Shown here: positions 1 through 5,674 of the stretch, piece by piece
Position numbering within the stretch: the stretch's first letter is position 1
Layout of the letters: every line of letters starts with the position of its first letter
Made by a program: the position numbers and the translations under genes
Notes under the pieces: generated by a model
Seen by the model: the letters and a program-made list of their open reading frames with translations, nothing else
Databases searched by the model: none
What the model was told of the DNA's origin: nothing
Origin: Candidatus Babelota bacterium
GTDB taxonomy: Bacteria > Babelota > Babeliae > Babelales > JAUPTZ01
Length of the DNA stretch: 6,588 nucleotides
Direction: 5' to 3'
Assembly: GCA_030917105.1 (NCBI GenBank)
Contig: JAUPVI010000057.1
Span: forward strand, 1 to 6,588

Positions 1-529
1 GCCATAACTTAATAAAATCCGGCTCTTCTTTTTTGGGAACCGCCAAAAGACTGACATACCGATGCTTCGGAAACAAACGACACTCTGCTCCTCGAGCTGG
101 CCAGGCCATTTCTTGGCTCGGCCCAATGATAACAGGAAGTGCGGCCCTCAAATAAGTCGCTGCTTGTTTATCAATAGGACAGTCAAAAAGCCCCCTATCC
201 ATAATAGCTCTTGTCAGTTCATACGCTACCAATACGTAACCACCTGCGCGCAGGCTTGGGCGCCACTGCGCCATACAATCAACAAGGCCCAAAGCCCCCT
301 TCGGCAATGGCAATCGACTTGGGAAAATAGTTAATGTGCGCATTTTTGATTCATTTACGATAGAAAATTCAAACAAAGAATAAGATTTTGAAAGCTCGGG
401 GTTAAAGAAAAATACTTTCTCAGCAACGTCCTCTGATAGTCGCACAATTCGACACAACGATCCATTATCAGACGCTCCTAGGTTGCAAATTAAAACTATT
501 CCAAAGCACAATACAATCAGTTTTTTCAT
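1..529 (-). CDS. Secreted four-cysteine protein of unknown family, 3' end cut by window edge
   Basis: The frame is open from an ATG at 529 to base 1 (176 codons) with no stop, so the C-terminus lies outside the window. The start is supported by AAGGG at 536-540, six bases upstream. Residues 1-19 form a signal peptide (MKKLIVLCFG, hydrophobic core, likely cleavage after LGA). The cysteine at 15 is not a lipobox because isoleucine precedes it, so I predict a soluble exported protein. The mature part has four cysteines (26, 85, 117, 150), and the last lies in a C-x3-P-x-H motif. The same order of features occurs in the protein at 958..1476, so the two look like diverged paralogues; by that comparison only about 10-15 residues should be missing here. 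I recognise no family and assign no function. The plus-strand frame at 62..334 is its antisense shadow. Confidence 0.8.
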   Translation of the reverse strand, partial: MKKLIVLCFGIVLICNLGASDNGSLCRIVRLSEDVAEKVFFFNPELSKSYSLFEFSIVNESKMRTLTIFPSRLPLPKGALGLVDCMAQWRPSLRAGGYVLVAYELTRAIMDRGLFDCPIDKQAATYLRAALPVIIGPSQEMAWPARGAECRLFPKHRYVSLLAVPKKEEPDFIKLW

Positions 530-557
530 ACAAAACCCTTAAATAAATCTTATTATT

Positions 558-593
558 GGCTTGCGGAGTGCGCGGCAGTGTATCGCAAGAGCC
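558..593. repeat. Imperfect hairpin upstream of the leftmost gene
   Basis: GGCTTGCG (558-565) can pair with CGCAA-GA-GCC (584-593), giving eight base pairs with a two-base bulge (GA) in the right arm and an 18-base loop. It can also be read as a plain six-base inverted repeat, CTTGCG/CGCAAG. It lies 29 bases upstream of the minus-strand start at 529, so it could sit in that gene's leader or act as a protein-binding site. No T-run follows on either strand, so it is not a simple terminator. Confidence 0.4.
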
Positions 594-624
594 TTTGGTA
601 GGCAACAACAAATAGATTTAACGG

Positions 625-810
625 TCAACAGAGAAAGGCACCCAAGAGCATAAAGCTGTATTCCTTGCTACAGCGCTTTATCTCTAACTCTATATAGAAG
701 CTCTGACGCAATTTCGACGCAGTTGGCGTTACCCCCAGTGATTTCAAAACTGATCGGGTTTGAATGCGGATTGGCACATAAGGGGCTGTCCGAGAATTCA
801 ATGAACACAA
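625..810 (-). other. 61-codon open frame, probably a repeat or relic rather than a gene
   Basis: An open minus-strand frame starts with TTG at 810, directly after an in-frame TAG, and has no ribosome binding site. It contains a strong hairpin (651-680). The translation lacks a signal peptide or hydrophobic core, and includes the segment VLKSLGVTPTASK. It vaguely resembles short intergenic open frames I remember being annotated repeatedly in proteobacterial genomes, but I cannot verify this. I therefore list it as a possible dispersed repeat or relic of transferred DNA, not as a coding sequence. Confidence 0.25.
651..680. repeat. Strong imperfect hairpin, ten base pairs
   Basis: TAAAGCTGTA (651-660) pairs with TACAGC-GC-TTTA (669-680) around an eight-base loop (661-668): ten base pairs with one two-base bulge (GC, 675-676) in the right arm. 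This is the best stem in the intergenic region. No T-run follows in either direction, so it is more likely part of a structured RNA, a palindromic repeat or a binding site than a terminator. Confidence 0.5.
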
Positions 811-826
811 CTAACTCGCATTACAC

Positions 827-850
827 TATTTGAGTAAAATCTCACAAATA
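827..850. repeat. Imperfect AT-rich hairpin
   Basis: TATTTGAG (827-834) pairs with CT-CA-CAAATA (841-850) around a six-base loop: eight base pairs with a two-base bulge in the right arm. It has the same layout as the hairpins at 558-593 and 651-680. It sits just before the TTGACA hexamer and the terminator-like structure. AT-rich stems arise by chance easily, so confidence is modest. Confidence 0.35.
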
Positions 851-856
851 ATTGAC

Positions 857-907
857 ATCCCTAGCCAGACTAAACGCATCTAGCGGGCGAATCTAGGGGT
901 ATTTTTT
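857..907 (+). terminator. Terminator-like stem plus T-run on the plus strand, no upstream plus gene
   Basis: ATCCCTAG (857-864) pairs with CTAGGGGT (893-900), eight pairs including one G-T wobble. The 28-base loop contains a small inner CGC/GCG stem (875-877 with 883-885). Six T residues follow at 902-907. The orientation fits rho-independent termination on the plus strand, yet all flanking genes are on the minus strand. It could end a small plus-strand RNA or be a chance structure; the long loop weakens the case. Confidence 0.3.
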
Positions 908-957
908 GCATCTTATTGCATATGTAAGTGCGTTTACTTTTGGCACGAAAAAAGTTG

Positions 958-1476
958 CTATGCGAGTGCAATATCAAATAAAACTGCAATACCTTGCCGC
1001 TCAAAATCTTTAATTTCTGCTTGTGTAAGGAACAAATTAGTCGAAAAAAAATGATCGGGCTCAACGATACAAAACTCTACCTCTGGCGAAAGATCTTCCC
1101 ATAACACACCCTCATTACTGTCCCTACCAATAGCGGTAAAGCGCCAAGAAGTGAATGGCACACTAAAAGAGCAATTAAATGGGTGCTCAATCGCTGCACG
1201 CACTATGATAAAGGCTCGTGTGGCGAGATCAAGCATAGAACATGGCTCCGCCTCTGATTGTTTAGCAGAAATACGAATTGAAGACATTGACTGATTTTCA
1301 AGGTAAACAGTGGCATGATACAAACCAAAACTGTCAGGCGTTTTTTCCATCTCAATAGCAGAAGCAATTGCCACTCCCTCAATAATCGCGCACTTTAGCG
1401 GAACTACTACTTCATCTGCCGGCAGTACGCCAGACCCAAGACACGCAAATACACCAGCCATCAACATTCTCTTCAT
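958..1476 (-). CDS. Secreted four-cysteine protein of unknown family, 172 residues
   Basis: The start ATG at 1476 is well fixed by AAGGAG (1483-1488) six bases upstream. Residues 1-20 are a typical signal peptide (MKRMLMAGVF, then cleavage after LPA before DEVVV). The mature protein of about 152 residues has four cysteines (29, 79, 102, 136), which could form two disulphides in the periplasm. The last one begins a C-x3-P-x-H motif that is also found in the protein at <1..529, and a tryptophan precedes it at a similar distance in both; I infer paralogy. No catalytic motif or known domain is visible. It follows the lipoprotein gene on the same strand after 82 bases, so the two could be co-transcribed, although a weak promoter (TTGCAC 1536-1541, GATACT 1515-1520, spacer only 15) lies in the gap. 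No clear terminator follows it. A frame at 870..1064 is a shadow. Confidence 0.85.
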   Translation of the reverse strand: MKRMLMAGVFACLGSGVLPADEVVVPLKCAIIEGVAIASAIEMEKTPDSFGLYHATVYLENQSMSSIRISAKQSEAEPCSMLDLATRAFIIVRAAIEHPFNCSFSVPFTSWRFTAIGRDSNEGVLWEDLSPEVEFCIVEPDHFFSTNLFLTQAEIKDFERQGIAVLFDIALA

Positions 1477-1558
1477 ATGCTTCTCCTTACTATCTCATGG
1501 CCGGGGAAGTGAAAAGTATCAGCTCGTCTTTGAGGGTGCAAGAATTTGGTGCAGCCAG

Positions 1559-2317
1559 CTACCAATAAAAGTCTTCGTCGCGCTCACGTCCTGCCGTTAA
1601 TGTCGAAAACAACGCTTTCAATTCGACAGTATCTTGGCGCTTAAGCAACTCATCAGGGGCTGCTTCCGCTTTTTGCAACTGATGCTCCTGCCACTGCACG
1701 CTGCCAGCCATGCCAGAACCGGCAAAAGTAAGTGTTACAACATCGCCTGGCTGTAGGTGCGGACGACCTTGAATATCTGCCGCCGCAAATTTCACCAGAT
1801 ATGATTTCTTAAACGGCACATAGCGGTAATTAAAAATACTGCGAACTTCAGGGCTTAAATCGACTTCCTTAATAGAGAGCGGGGTTAACTTTACGCCATT
1901 TGGTAGCGTAACATACAACGACCAGGCACTGTTTCTATCGCTCATAGAGATATGTGATTCGTCAGCAATATCAGCCAAGAGATAGAGCGAACGACATTCA
2001 CGGTTTTCTTCCAGTTGCTGCGAAATCAACGCGATGCGCTCGTTGTCACTATGCCCCACTCGAGCACTACGCAATGCTGCATACACCGCCGACATTTGAT
2101 CAGACATGATTAAAGCATCAAAATGCGCTCTCGTTTCGTAGCCTTCGTAGAGCGTAATTGAATGGAGATACTGCTTAATCAGCGCATAGGGCGGTTCGTA
2201 CTTTATTACCTGTGGACACTCGCGGCCAATCATATTGTACGAACGGTCGATGCACCCACCTACAGCAAGGCAGGCCAGTAAATACCCAAGTTTTGCGCTA
2301 TTTTTAAGTAACTTCAT
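1559..2317 (-). CDS. Predicted lipoprotein of unknown function, 252 residues
   Basis: Residues 1-21 form a lipoprotein signal (basic MKLLK, hydrophobic stretch YLLACLA) ending in the lipobox VGGC, so lipidation is expected at Cys22. The residues after it (IDRS) begin with isoleucine and include aspartate only at +3 of the mature protein, so a classical +2 aspartate inner-membrane retention signal is absent and sorting to the outer membrane is plausible. An in-frame ATG at 2326 would add three residues (255 in all), but AAGGA at 2327-2331 abuts it directly, whereas it lies nine bases from the ATG at 2317; I therefore prefer 2317. The rest is a mixed soluble sequence with a helical middle part and a later beta-rich part (about 155-205), ending with the acidic/aromatic tail DEDFYW. 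No family is recognised. The gene is divergent from the LolC/LolE-like permease. Confidence 0.85.
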   Translation of the reverse strand: MKLLKNSAKLGYLLACLAVGGCIDRSYNMIGRECPQVIKYEPPYALIKQYLHSITLYEGYETRAHFDALIMSDQMSAVYAALRSARVGHSDNERIALISQQLEENRECRSLYLLADIADESHISMSDRNSAWSLYVTLPNGVKLTPLSIKEVDLSPEVRSIFNYRYVPFKKSYLVKFAAADIQGRPHLQPGDVVTLTFAGSGMAGSVQWQEHQLQKAEAAPDELLKRQDTVELKALFSTLTAGRERDEDFYW

Positions 2318-2326
2318 AACTACCAT

Positions 2327-2331
2327 TCCTT
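2327..2331 (-). promoter_or_regulatory. Ribosome binding site deciding the lipoprotein gene start
   Basis: Read on the minus strand this is AAGGA. It ends immediately before the ATG at 2326 (no spacing, unusable) and nine bases before the ATG at 2317 (acceptable). It therefore argues for the shorter 252-residue product. Confidence 0.6.
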
Positions 2332-2344
2332 TTAAAGAGATATC

Positions 2345-2373
2345 TTGTGCCTATGTCGACCGGCAAGTATACT
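2345..2373 (+). promoter_or_regulatory. Candidate sigma-70-type promoter for the LolC/LolE-like gene
   Basis: TTGTGC (2345-2350) and TATACT (2368-2373) are separated by exactly 17 bases. The -10 matches the consensus at five of six positions and the -35 at three of six. Transcription would start near 2380, giving a short leader that contains the ribosome binding site AAAGG (2393-2397). No competing promoter is evident before the gene. Confidence 0.45.
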
Positions 2374-2377
2374 CGCC
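2362..2377. promoter_or_regulatory. 16-base inverted repeat over the -10 of a divergent promoter region
   Basis: GGCAAGTATACTCGCC is an inverted repeat with one mismatched pair, centred between 2369 and 2370. Its core AGTATACT is a perfect palindrome, so TATACT can be read as a -10 on both strands (2368-2373 plus, 2366-2371 minus). The minus strand lacks a good -35 at the right distance. The element could be an operator controlling both the lipoprotein gene and the permease gene, or simply a shared -10; sequence alone does not decide. Confidence 0.4.
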
Positions 2378-2402
2378 TTCTCACCTGCTTTAAAAGGTTT
2401 AT

Positions 2403-3707
2403 ATGAAACAAAATGTTGCCTCACACCTCCTTGCCAGCGCCTATCTCTCGTCAACTCGAGCACCCCGCGCCCTTCAAACCATCAAGTTACTGTGTTACAT
2501 CGGCATTGCCATTGGCTCGGGAGCGTTGATGCTTGCTCTCATCATTACACAAGGGTTTGAGCGAGATGTCAGCCTCAAGATGAAGGGGATCAGCAGCGAT
2601 GTGGTTATTGAATCACCCGGCAATCAACTCGAAACAGAACAAATCGGTAGCTATATTCGTGAGCATCTCGGCAGCGCCGTTCACGGCATTAGCGGCAGCA
2701 GCGTGCGTCACCTAATTGTCACTCATAACGATCAATCTCGCGTTCTTTTTGTCCGCGGCATCGATCCCATTAACGAAGCGCAAACAACTACCTTAGAACA
2801 AAAAATAACCACTCCACAAAAAGCAACATTAGCCTCTCTGTTAAATTCAGAATCAGCCATTGTTGTTGGCAAACAATTTGCCGCCCAAAACAACCTTTGG
2901 CTTGGCAGTGAATTAACAGTCTACGTCCCACAAGAAGGGGGCAAATCAAAGATAGCACTCGAGAAAAAGACTATGCATATCGCCGGCATTTTTCACCTCG
3001 GGCTTGAAGATTACGACATGAACATTGCCTATTGCAGCACACCTGCTCTTAAAAAAATGTACGAGCAATGCCGTGGCGCCGACCAAATAGCTGTTACGTT
3101 TGCCCCCCCACCGTGGGAACGCCCCGCACTAAGCATTAGTGCCTGGCTCAAAAACAACTGGAATCGGCTCCGCATTGGTAACGATTTGTATTACGCAGCC
3201 CAAGTCCGCCGCCTCCATAGCCTGTTGCCTGGCCTGTGCGTCCGCGGCTGGCGCGAGCTCTACCCAGACTTGGTCGCCTCACTGCAGCTCGAAAAATACG
3301 CCATGAGTATTGCGCTAGGGCTTATAGCCCTCGTAGCTAGCATGCTTATTATTTGCCTTCTCTTCATGTTTTTACAGTACAAACAACAAGACATTGCCAT
3401 CCTCCAAACTCTGGGAATGAGCCGACGAGCCATCGCCGCCCTCTTTACCCGCATTGGAATGACTATTGTTGCGCAGGCAGTTGGGACTGGCATCGGTATT
3501 GCCTGGACTCTGGGATGGTTTATCGATACCTATAAGCCCATTACCCTGCCGGATATCTACTATATTGCCTACCTCCCGGCCGCCCTTGAACCAATCCACG
3601 CCCTCGTAGTTGCCGGCGGAACGCTTCTACTCGGCTTGATTGCTTGTCAGCTGCCGCTCCAACAGCTCAAACAGTTCTCGGTGGTCCAAGTGCTGCGGGG
3701 TAATTAA
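2403..3707 (+). CDS. lolC/E: LolC/LolE-type lipoprotein-releasing ABC transporter permease
   Basis: This 434-residue inner-membrane protein matches the LolC/LolE family, which with the ATPase LolD extracts outer-membrane lipoproteins from the inner membrane and hands them to LolA. The order fits: a short cytoplasmic N-terminus (residues 6-27, SHLLASAYLSS like the family's A-x-RYL start), TM1 at about 28-50 ending in GFERD, a periplasmic MacB-type domain (about 55-295, with GIFHLGLEDYDMNIAY at 195-210 as in LolC-like proteins), the motif LQLEKYAM (294-301), then an FtsX domain with TM2 (302-325), TM3 (350-374) and TM4 (398-418). DIAILQTLGMSRR (330-342), between TM2 and TM3, corresponds to the cytoplasmic coupling region that contacts the ATPase. 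Length is near the family norm. AAAGG lies five bases before the ATG. No LolD gene is in the window. I cannot tell LolC from LolE; a single protein may fill both places. Confidence 0.9.
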   Translation: MKQNVASHLLASAYLSSTRAPRALQTIKLLCYIGIAIGSGALMLALIITQGFERDVSLKMKGISSDVVIESPGNQLETEQIGSYIREHLGSAVHGISGSSVRHLIVTHNDQSRVLFVRGIDPINEAQTTTLEQKITTPQKATLASLLNSESAIVVGKQFAAQNNLWLGSELTVYVPQEGGKSKIALEKKTMHIAGIFHLGLEDYDMNIAYCSTPALKKMYEQCRGADQIAVTFAPPPWERPALSISAWLKNNWNRLRIGNDLYYAAQVRRLHSLLPGLCVRGWRELYPDLVASLQLEKYAMSIALGLIALVASMLIICLLFMFLQYKQQDIAILQTLGMSRRAIAALFTRIGMTIVAQAVGTGIGIAWTLGWFIDTYKPITLPDIYYIAYLPAALEPIHALVVAGGTLLLGLIACQLPLQQLKQFSVVQVLRGN

Positions 3708-3730
3708 ACCCATTCTACCAGAAATTCAGC

Positions 3731-3759
3731 TTGCACTTCTTGGCCTTTCATGCAATAAT
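3731..3759 (+). promoter_or_regulatory. Candidate promoter for the two-gene ATPase unit
   Basis: TTGCAC (3731-3736) and AATAAT (3754-3759) are 17 bases apart. The -10 matches five of six consensus positions and carries an extended TG motif (TGC directly before it). The predicted start near 3766 leaves about 30 bases of leader. TTGCA (3731-3735) and TGCAA (3751-3755) also form an inverted repeat between the two boxes, a possible regulator site. No terminator separates it from the upstream permease gene, so read-through is possible. Confidence 0.45.
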
Positions 3760-3795
3760 CTGGGCCTAAATTCCTAGCGTAAAGCCAATTGTTGC

Positions 3796-5664
3796 ATGTA
3801 TTTTTATTCATTTTTACTCTGTCTCAGCCTTGCTCGCACACTTCTGCCAACAGATGTGGCTTCCATTGATGAAGCGACACTTTTGCAGATTGAACAAGCA
3901 ATCGAGGCTACTGAGAAACAAGCCGACACTCTTGAAAAACATCTCCCCGAGATACTAAGACAAGCTCGCGAAGCACAGCGAGTAGCAATAAACAGCCTCT
4001 TCGCCTCAGAGATACGCAAGCGAAATAGCGGCTTTTTTACCCCACATTGTTGGACAATACCGCTTAAACGGATGGAAACATCACAACAAGAATCAAAGAA
4101 AGCTGGCCCTTTTCAAACAAACGCTACTTCAGAACCTAAAACACTTACACCTACCGTAATCGACAAAAAAGCCTCTTTTATTCTCCCGGCAGAACCCGCG
4201 CAAATTCCTGCCAATAGCAATAAGTCTGGATGGTATACCTTTGCACCGCAAAGACAGGACAGCTTGATAAATTTCAGCACAAAAAAGGTCAAAATACCCA
4301 GTAAAGATGATGACCAGGACGACGGCGAAGAACCCCTTCCGTTCAGAAAACCTGGGCAAGCAGAAGAGCAATTACGAACGCAGTTACTTGAGGCTTTTGA
4401 AAAAAATCGACTTTTTACTGATAAAGAAGCAAAAAGCACCCTTGATGCCGCCGCATTAGCAGCGCTTCCAGAACATAGTAGCATTTTTATAAAAATTGAT
4501 GAGACAGTACGCCCCTTAAGCTTGCTGGAAAACTACCTAGCCCATCGCCGTTGGTATGAAGTCAGCACTTTGGCTGACAATGCTGACACGCCACACTGTG
4601 ATGATATTGTACTGGAACCATCTACTCCCTTTGCCGGCTCTTATTACTGCGTAGTTGATGCACCAACGGTAGTCCGCCGACTTGAAAACAGTGCTTTCGC
4701 CGATGAACACTTCTTTCGTTCCGATGGCAAAATTATTCAAAAAAACCGCCTGGACCTCGCATTTGGCTTTTATGAAGGGTTTGGCAAGCAAATTGCCCTG
4801 CTTGGGGCGGAAACAGTTGCCACATCACTGCTGTATCAGCGAATCAAAACAACAAGAACAAACTTTGTAACCAAAGTATTAATGGCACATAGCCGCACCG
4901 TTGTGCGTGAGAAAAAATGGCAAGAAAGTCTCACAAAAAAATTGCGCTTTATTCCATGGAACCCATTCAACAAAAACATACGTAATTTCGTTCTTTTATA
5001 CGCTGCGCTAGAAGAAGCAGTATATCAAGCCGAAAAACATTGGGCCGGGCCGTATGTTTCAGATAAAATACGAGAAAAAGCCAGCCATCCCTTGGCAAGT
5101 ATCGTTGAGCTAAAAGCAGAAAGCCTTTCTAGCGAATACGCCACCTATATCCCAATTTCCGCCTATACCGTGGTTGAATTATTAACCACCGGCAGATTTT
5201 CCTGCCTTGAGGCTCTTTCGGAAGTTTTCGTTGGACAGCCAAAAACAAAGACGGGAGCCGAAAACACCACCGACTTCATCGCCAGCCAATCAATGCATTT
5301 TTTACGACGATTCCTTATAGCCTTCCTTACCTTACGATATGTTGACGGACAAGCAATTAAAGACATCATCGCCGCTATAGTAAAAAATAAAAAAGAATTC
5401 TTGGCGATAGCACAAGATGGCACTGAAGCTCAAATGCGAGCTTTTGTTGAAAAAGCAGGATCAAAAAGGCGGTCATTGCTCAGTATCGGACTTGGCAAAA
5501 TCAATAAAACCAAAGAAATGAGTAGCCACCTCAGCGATGTACAAGTGGTATACACAAAGCGACTCAAAGCCCGCTGGGTTGTCAACAGCCTCTTTTTTGC
5601 CGGACTTGCGACAAAAAAACTTTATAAATTATTTGCATTTTTTAACGATAAGAAGACGAACTAA
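3796..5664 (+). CDS. Exported 622-residue protein of unknown family, paired with the ATAD3-like ATPase
   Basis: I do not recognise this protein. The ATG at 3796 is the only plausible start: an in-frame TAG lies at 3775-3777 and the next methionine is residue 93. No good ribosome binding site is visible. Residues 1-18 are hydrophobic (MYFYSFLLCLSLARTLLP) and look like a signal sequence, though without N-terminal basic residues. Residues 23-76 are a strongly helical, probably coiled-coil segment rich in E, Q, K and A. Residues about 94-190 are polar and likely disordered, with a lysine patch followed by an acidic cluster (DDDQDDGEE, 171-179). Residues about 190-592 look folded and mostly helical, with a few scattered cysteines and no visible catalytic motif. 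The tail (593-616, VVNSLFFAGLATKK) is hydrophobic and basic and may touch a membrane. The ATAD3-like gene starts 10 bases downstream, so the two are almost surely co-transcribed; a role as periplasmic partner or substrate is inference. Confidence 0.85.
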   Translation: MYFYSFLLCLSLARTLLPTDVASIDEATLLQIEQAIEATEKQADTLEKHLPEILRQAREAQRVAINSLFASEIRKRNSGFFTPHCWTIPLKRMETSQQESKKAGPFQTNATSEPKTLTPTVIDKKASFILPAEPAQIPANSNKSGWYTFAPQRQDSLINFSTKKVKIPSKDDDQDDGEEPLPFRKPGQAEEQLRTQLLEAFEKNRLFTDKEAKSTLDAAALAALPEHSSIFIKIDETVRPLSLLENYLAHRRWYEVSTLADNADTPHCDDIVLEPSTPFAGSYYCVVDAPTVVRRLENSAFADEHFFRSDGKIIQKNRLDLAFGFYEGFGKQIALLGAETVATSLLYQRIKTTRTNFVTKVLMAHSRTVVREKKWQESLTKKLRFIPWNPFNKNIRNFVLLYAALEEAVYQAEKHWAGPYVSDKIREKASHPLASIVELKAESLSSEYATYIPISAYTVVELLTTGRFSCLEALSEVFVGQPKTKTGAENTTDFIASQSMHFLRRFLIAFLTLRYVDGQAIKDIIAAIVKNKKEFLAIAQDGTEAQMRAFVEKAGSKRRSLLSIGLGKINKTKEMSSHLSDVQVVYTKRLKARWVVNSLFFAGLATKKLYKLFAFFNDKKTN

Positions 5665-5667
5665 GGA
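5663..5667 (+). promoter_or_regulatory. Ribosome binding site overlapping the upstream stop codon
   Basis: AAGGA begins inside the TAA stop (5662-5664) of the 622-residue gene and lies seven bases before the ATG at 5675. It fixes the start of the ATPase gene and allows translational coupling of the two genes. Confidence 0.6.
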
Positions 5668-5674
5668 CTAACAT

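Larger units (their letters stand above)
530..957. other. 428-base intergenic region with several hairpins, no convincing gene
   Basis: This gap separates the two paralogous secreted-protein genes. I see no RNA gene of a known class and no coding frame with a ribosome binding site. It does contain three imperfect hairpins (558-593, 651-680, 827-850), a terminator-like structure on the plus strand (857-907), a 10-base palindrome TCTATATAGA at 689-698, a perfect TTGACA at 852-857 without a matching -10, and a 61-codon minus-strand frame (625-810). The promoter of the leftmost gene should lie here but I cannot place it confidently. Confidence 0.6.

Noticed and set aside
62..334. 90-codon plus-strand open frame
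   Set aside because: It is antisense to the secreted-protein gene at <1..529, which has a signal peptide and a well-placed ribosome binding site; the plus frame has neither.
485..529. Lipoprotein signal in the leftmost gene
   Set aside because: The cysteine at residue 15 is preceded by VLI, not by G, A or S, and a normal signal peptidase I site follows.
852..880. Perfect TTGACA -35 hexamer as a promoter
   Set aside because: No acceptable -10 hexamer is present at 16-18 bases downstream.
936..955. ACTTTT/AAAAGT hairpin as terminator of the 958..1476 gene
   Set aside because: Only six mostly A-T pairs and no T-run after it on the minus strand.
530..957. CRISPR array, tRNA or intact insertion sequence in the large gap
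   Set aside because: No regularly spaced direct repeats, no cloverleaf with a T-arm, and no matched terminal repeats or transposase frame.
870..1064. 64-codon minus-strand open frame
   Set aside because: It overlaps the 3' end of the better-supported gene at 958..1476 in another frame and shows no ribosome binding site or export signal of its own.
3260..3599. Minus- and plus-strand open frames inside the permease gene
   Set aside because: They lie within the FtsX domain coding sequence of the LolC/LolE-like gene and are shadows.
4113..4484. 123-codon minus-strand frame inside the 622-residue gene
   Set aside because: Rich in C, S and F as expected for the reverse of a lysine- and glutamate-rich gene; no start signals.
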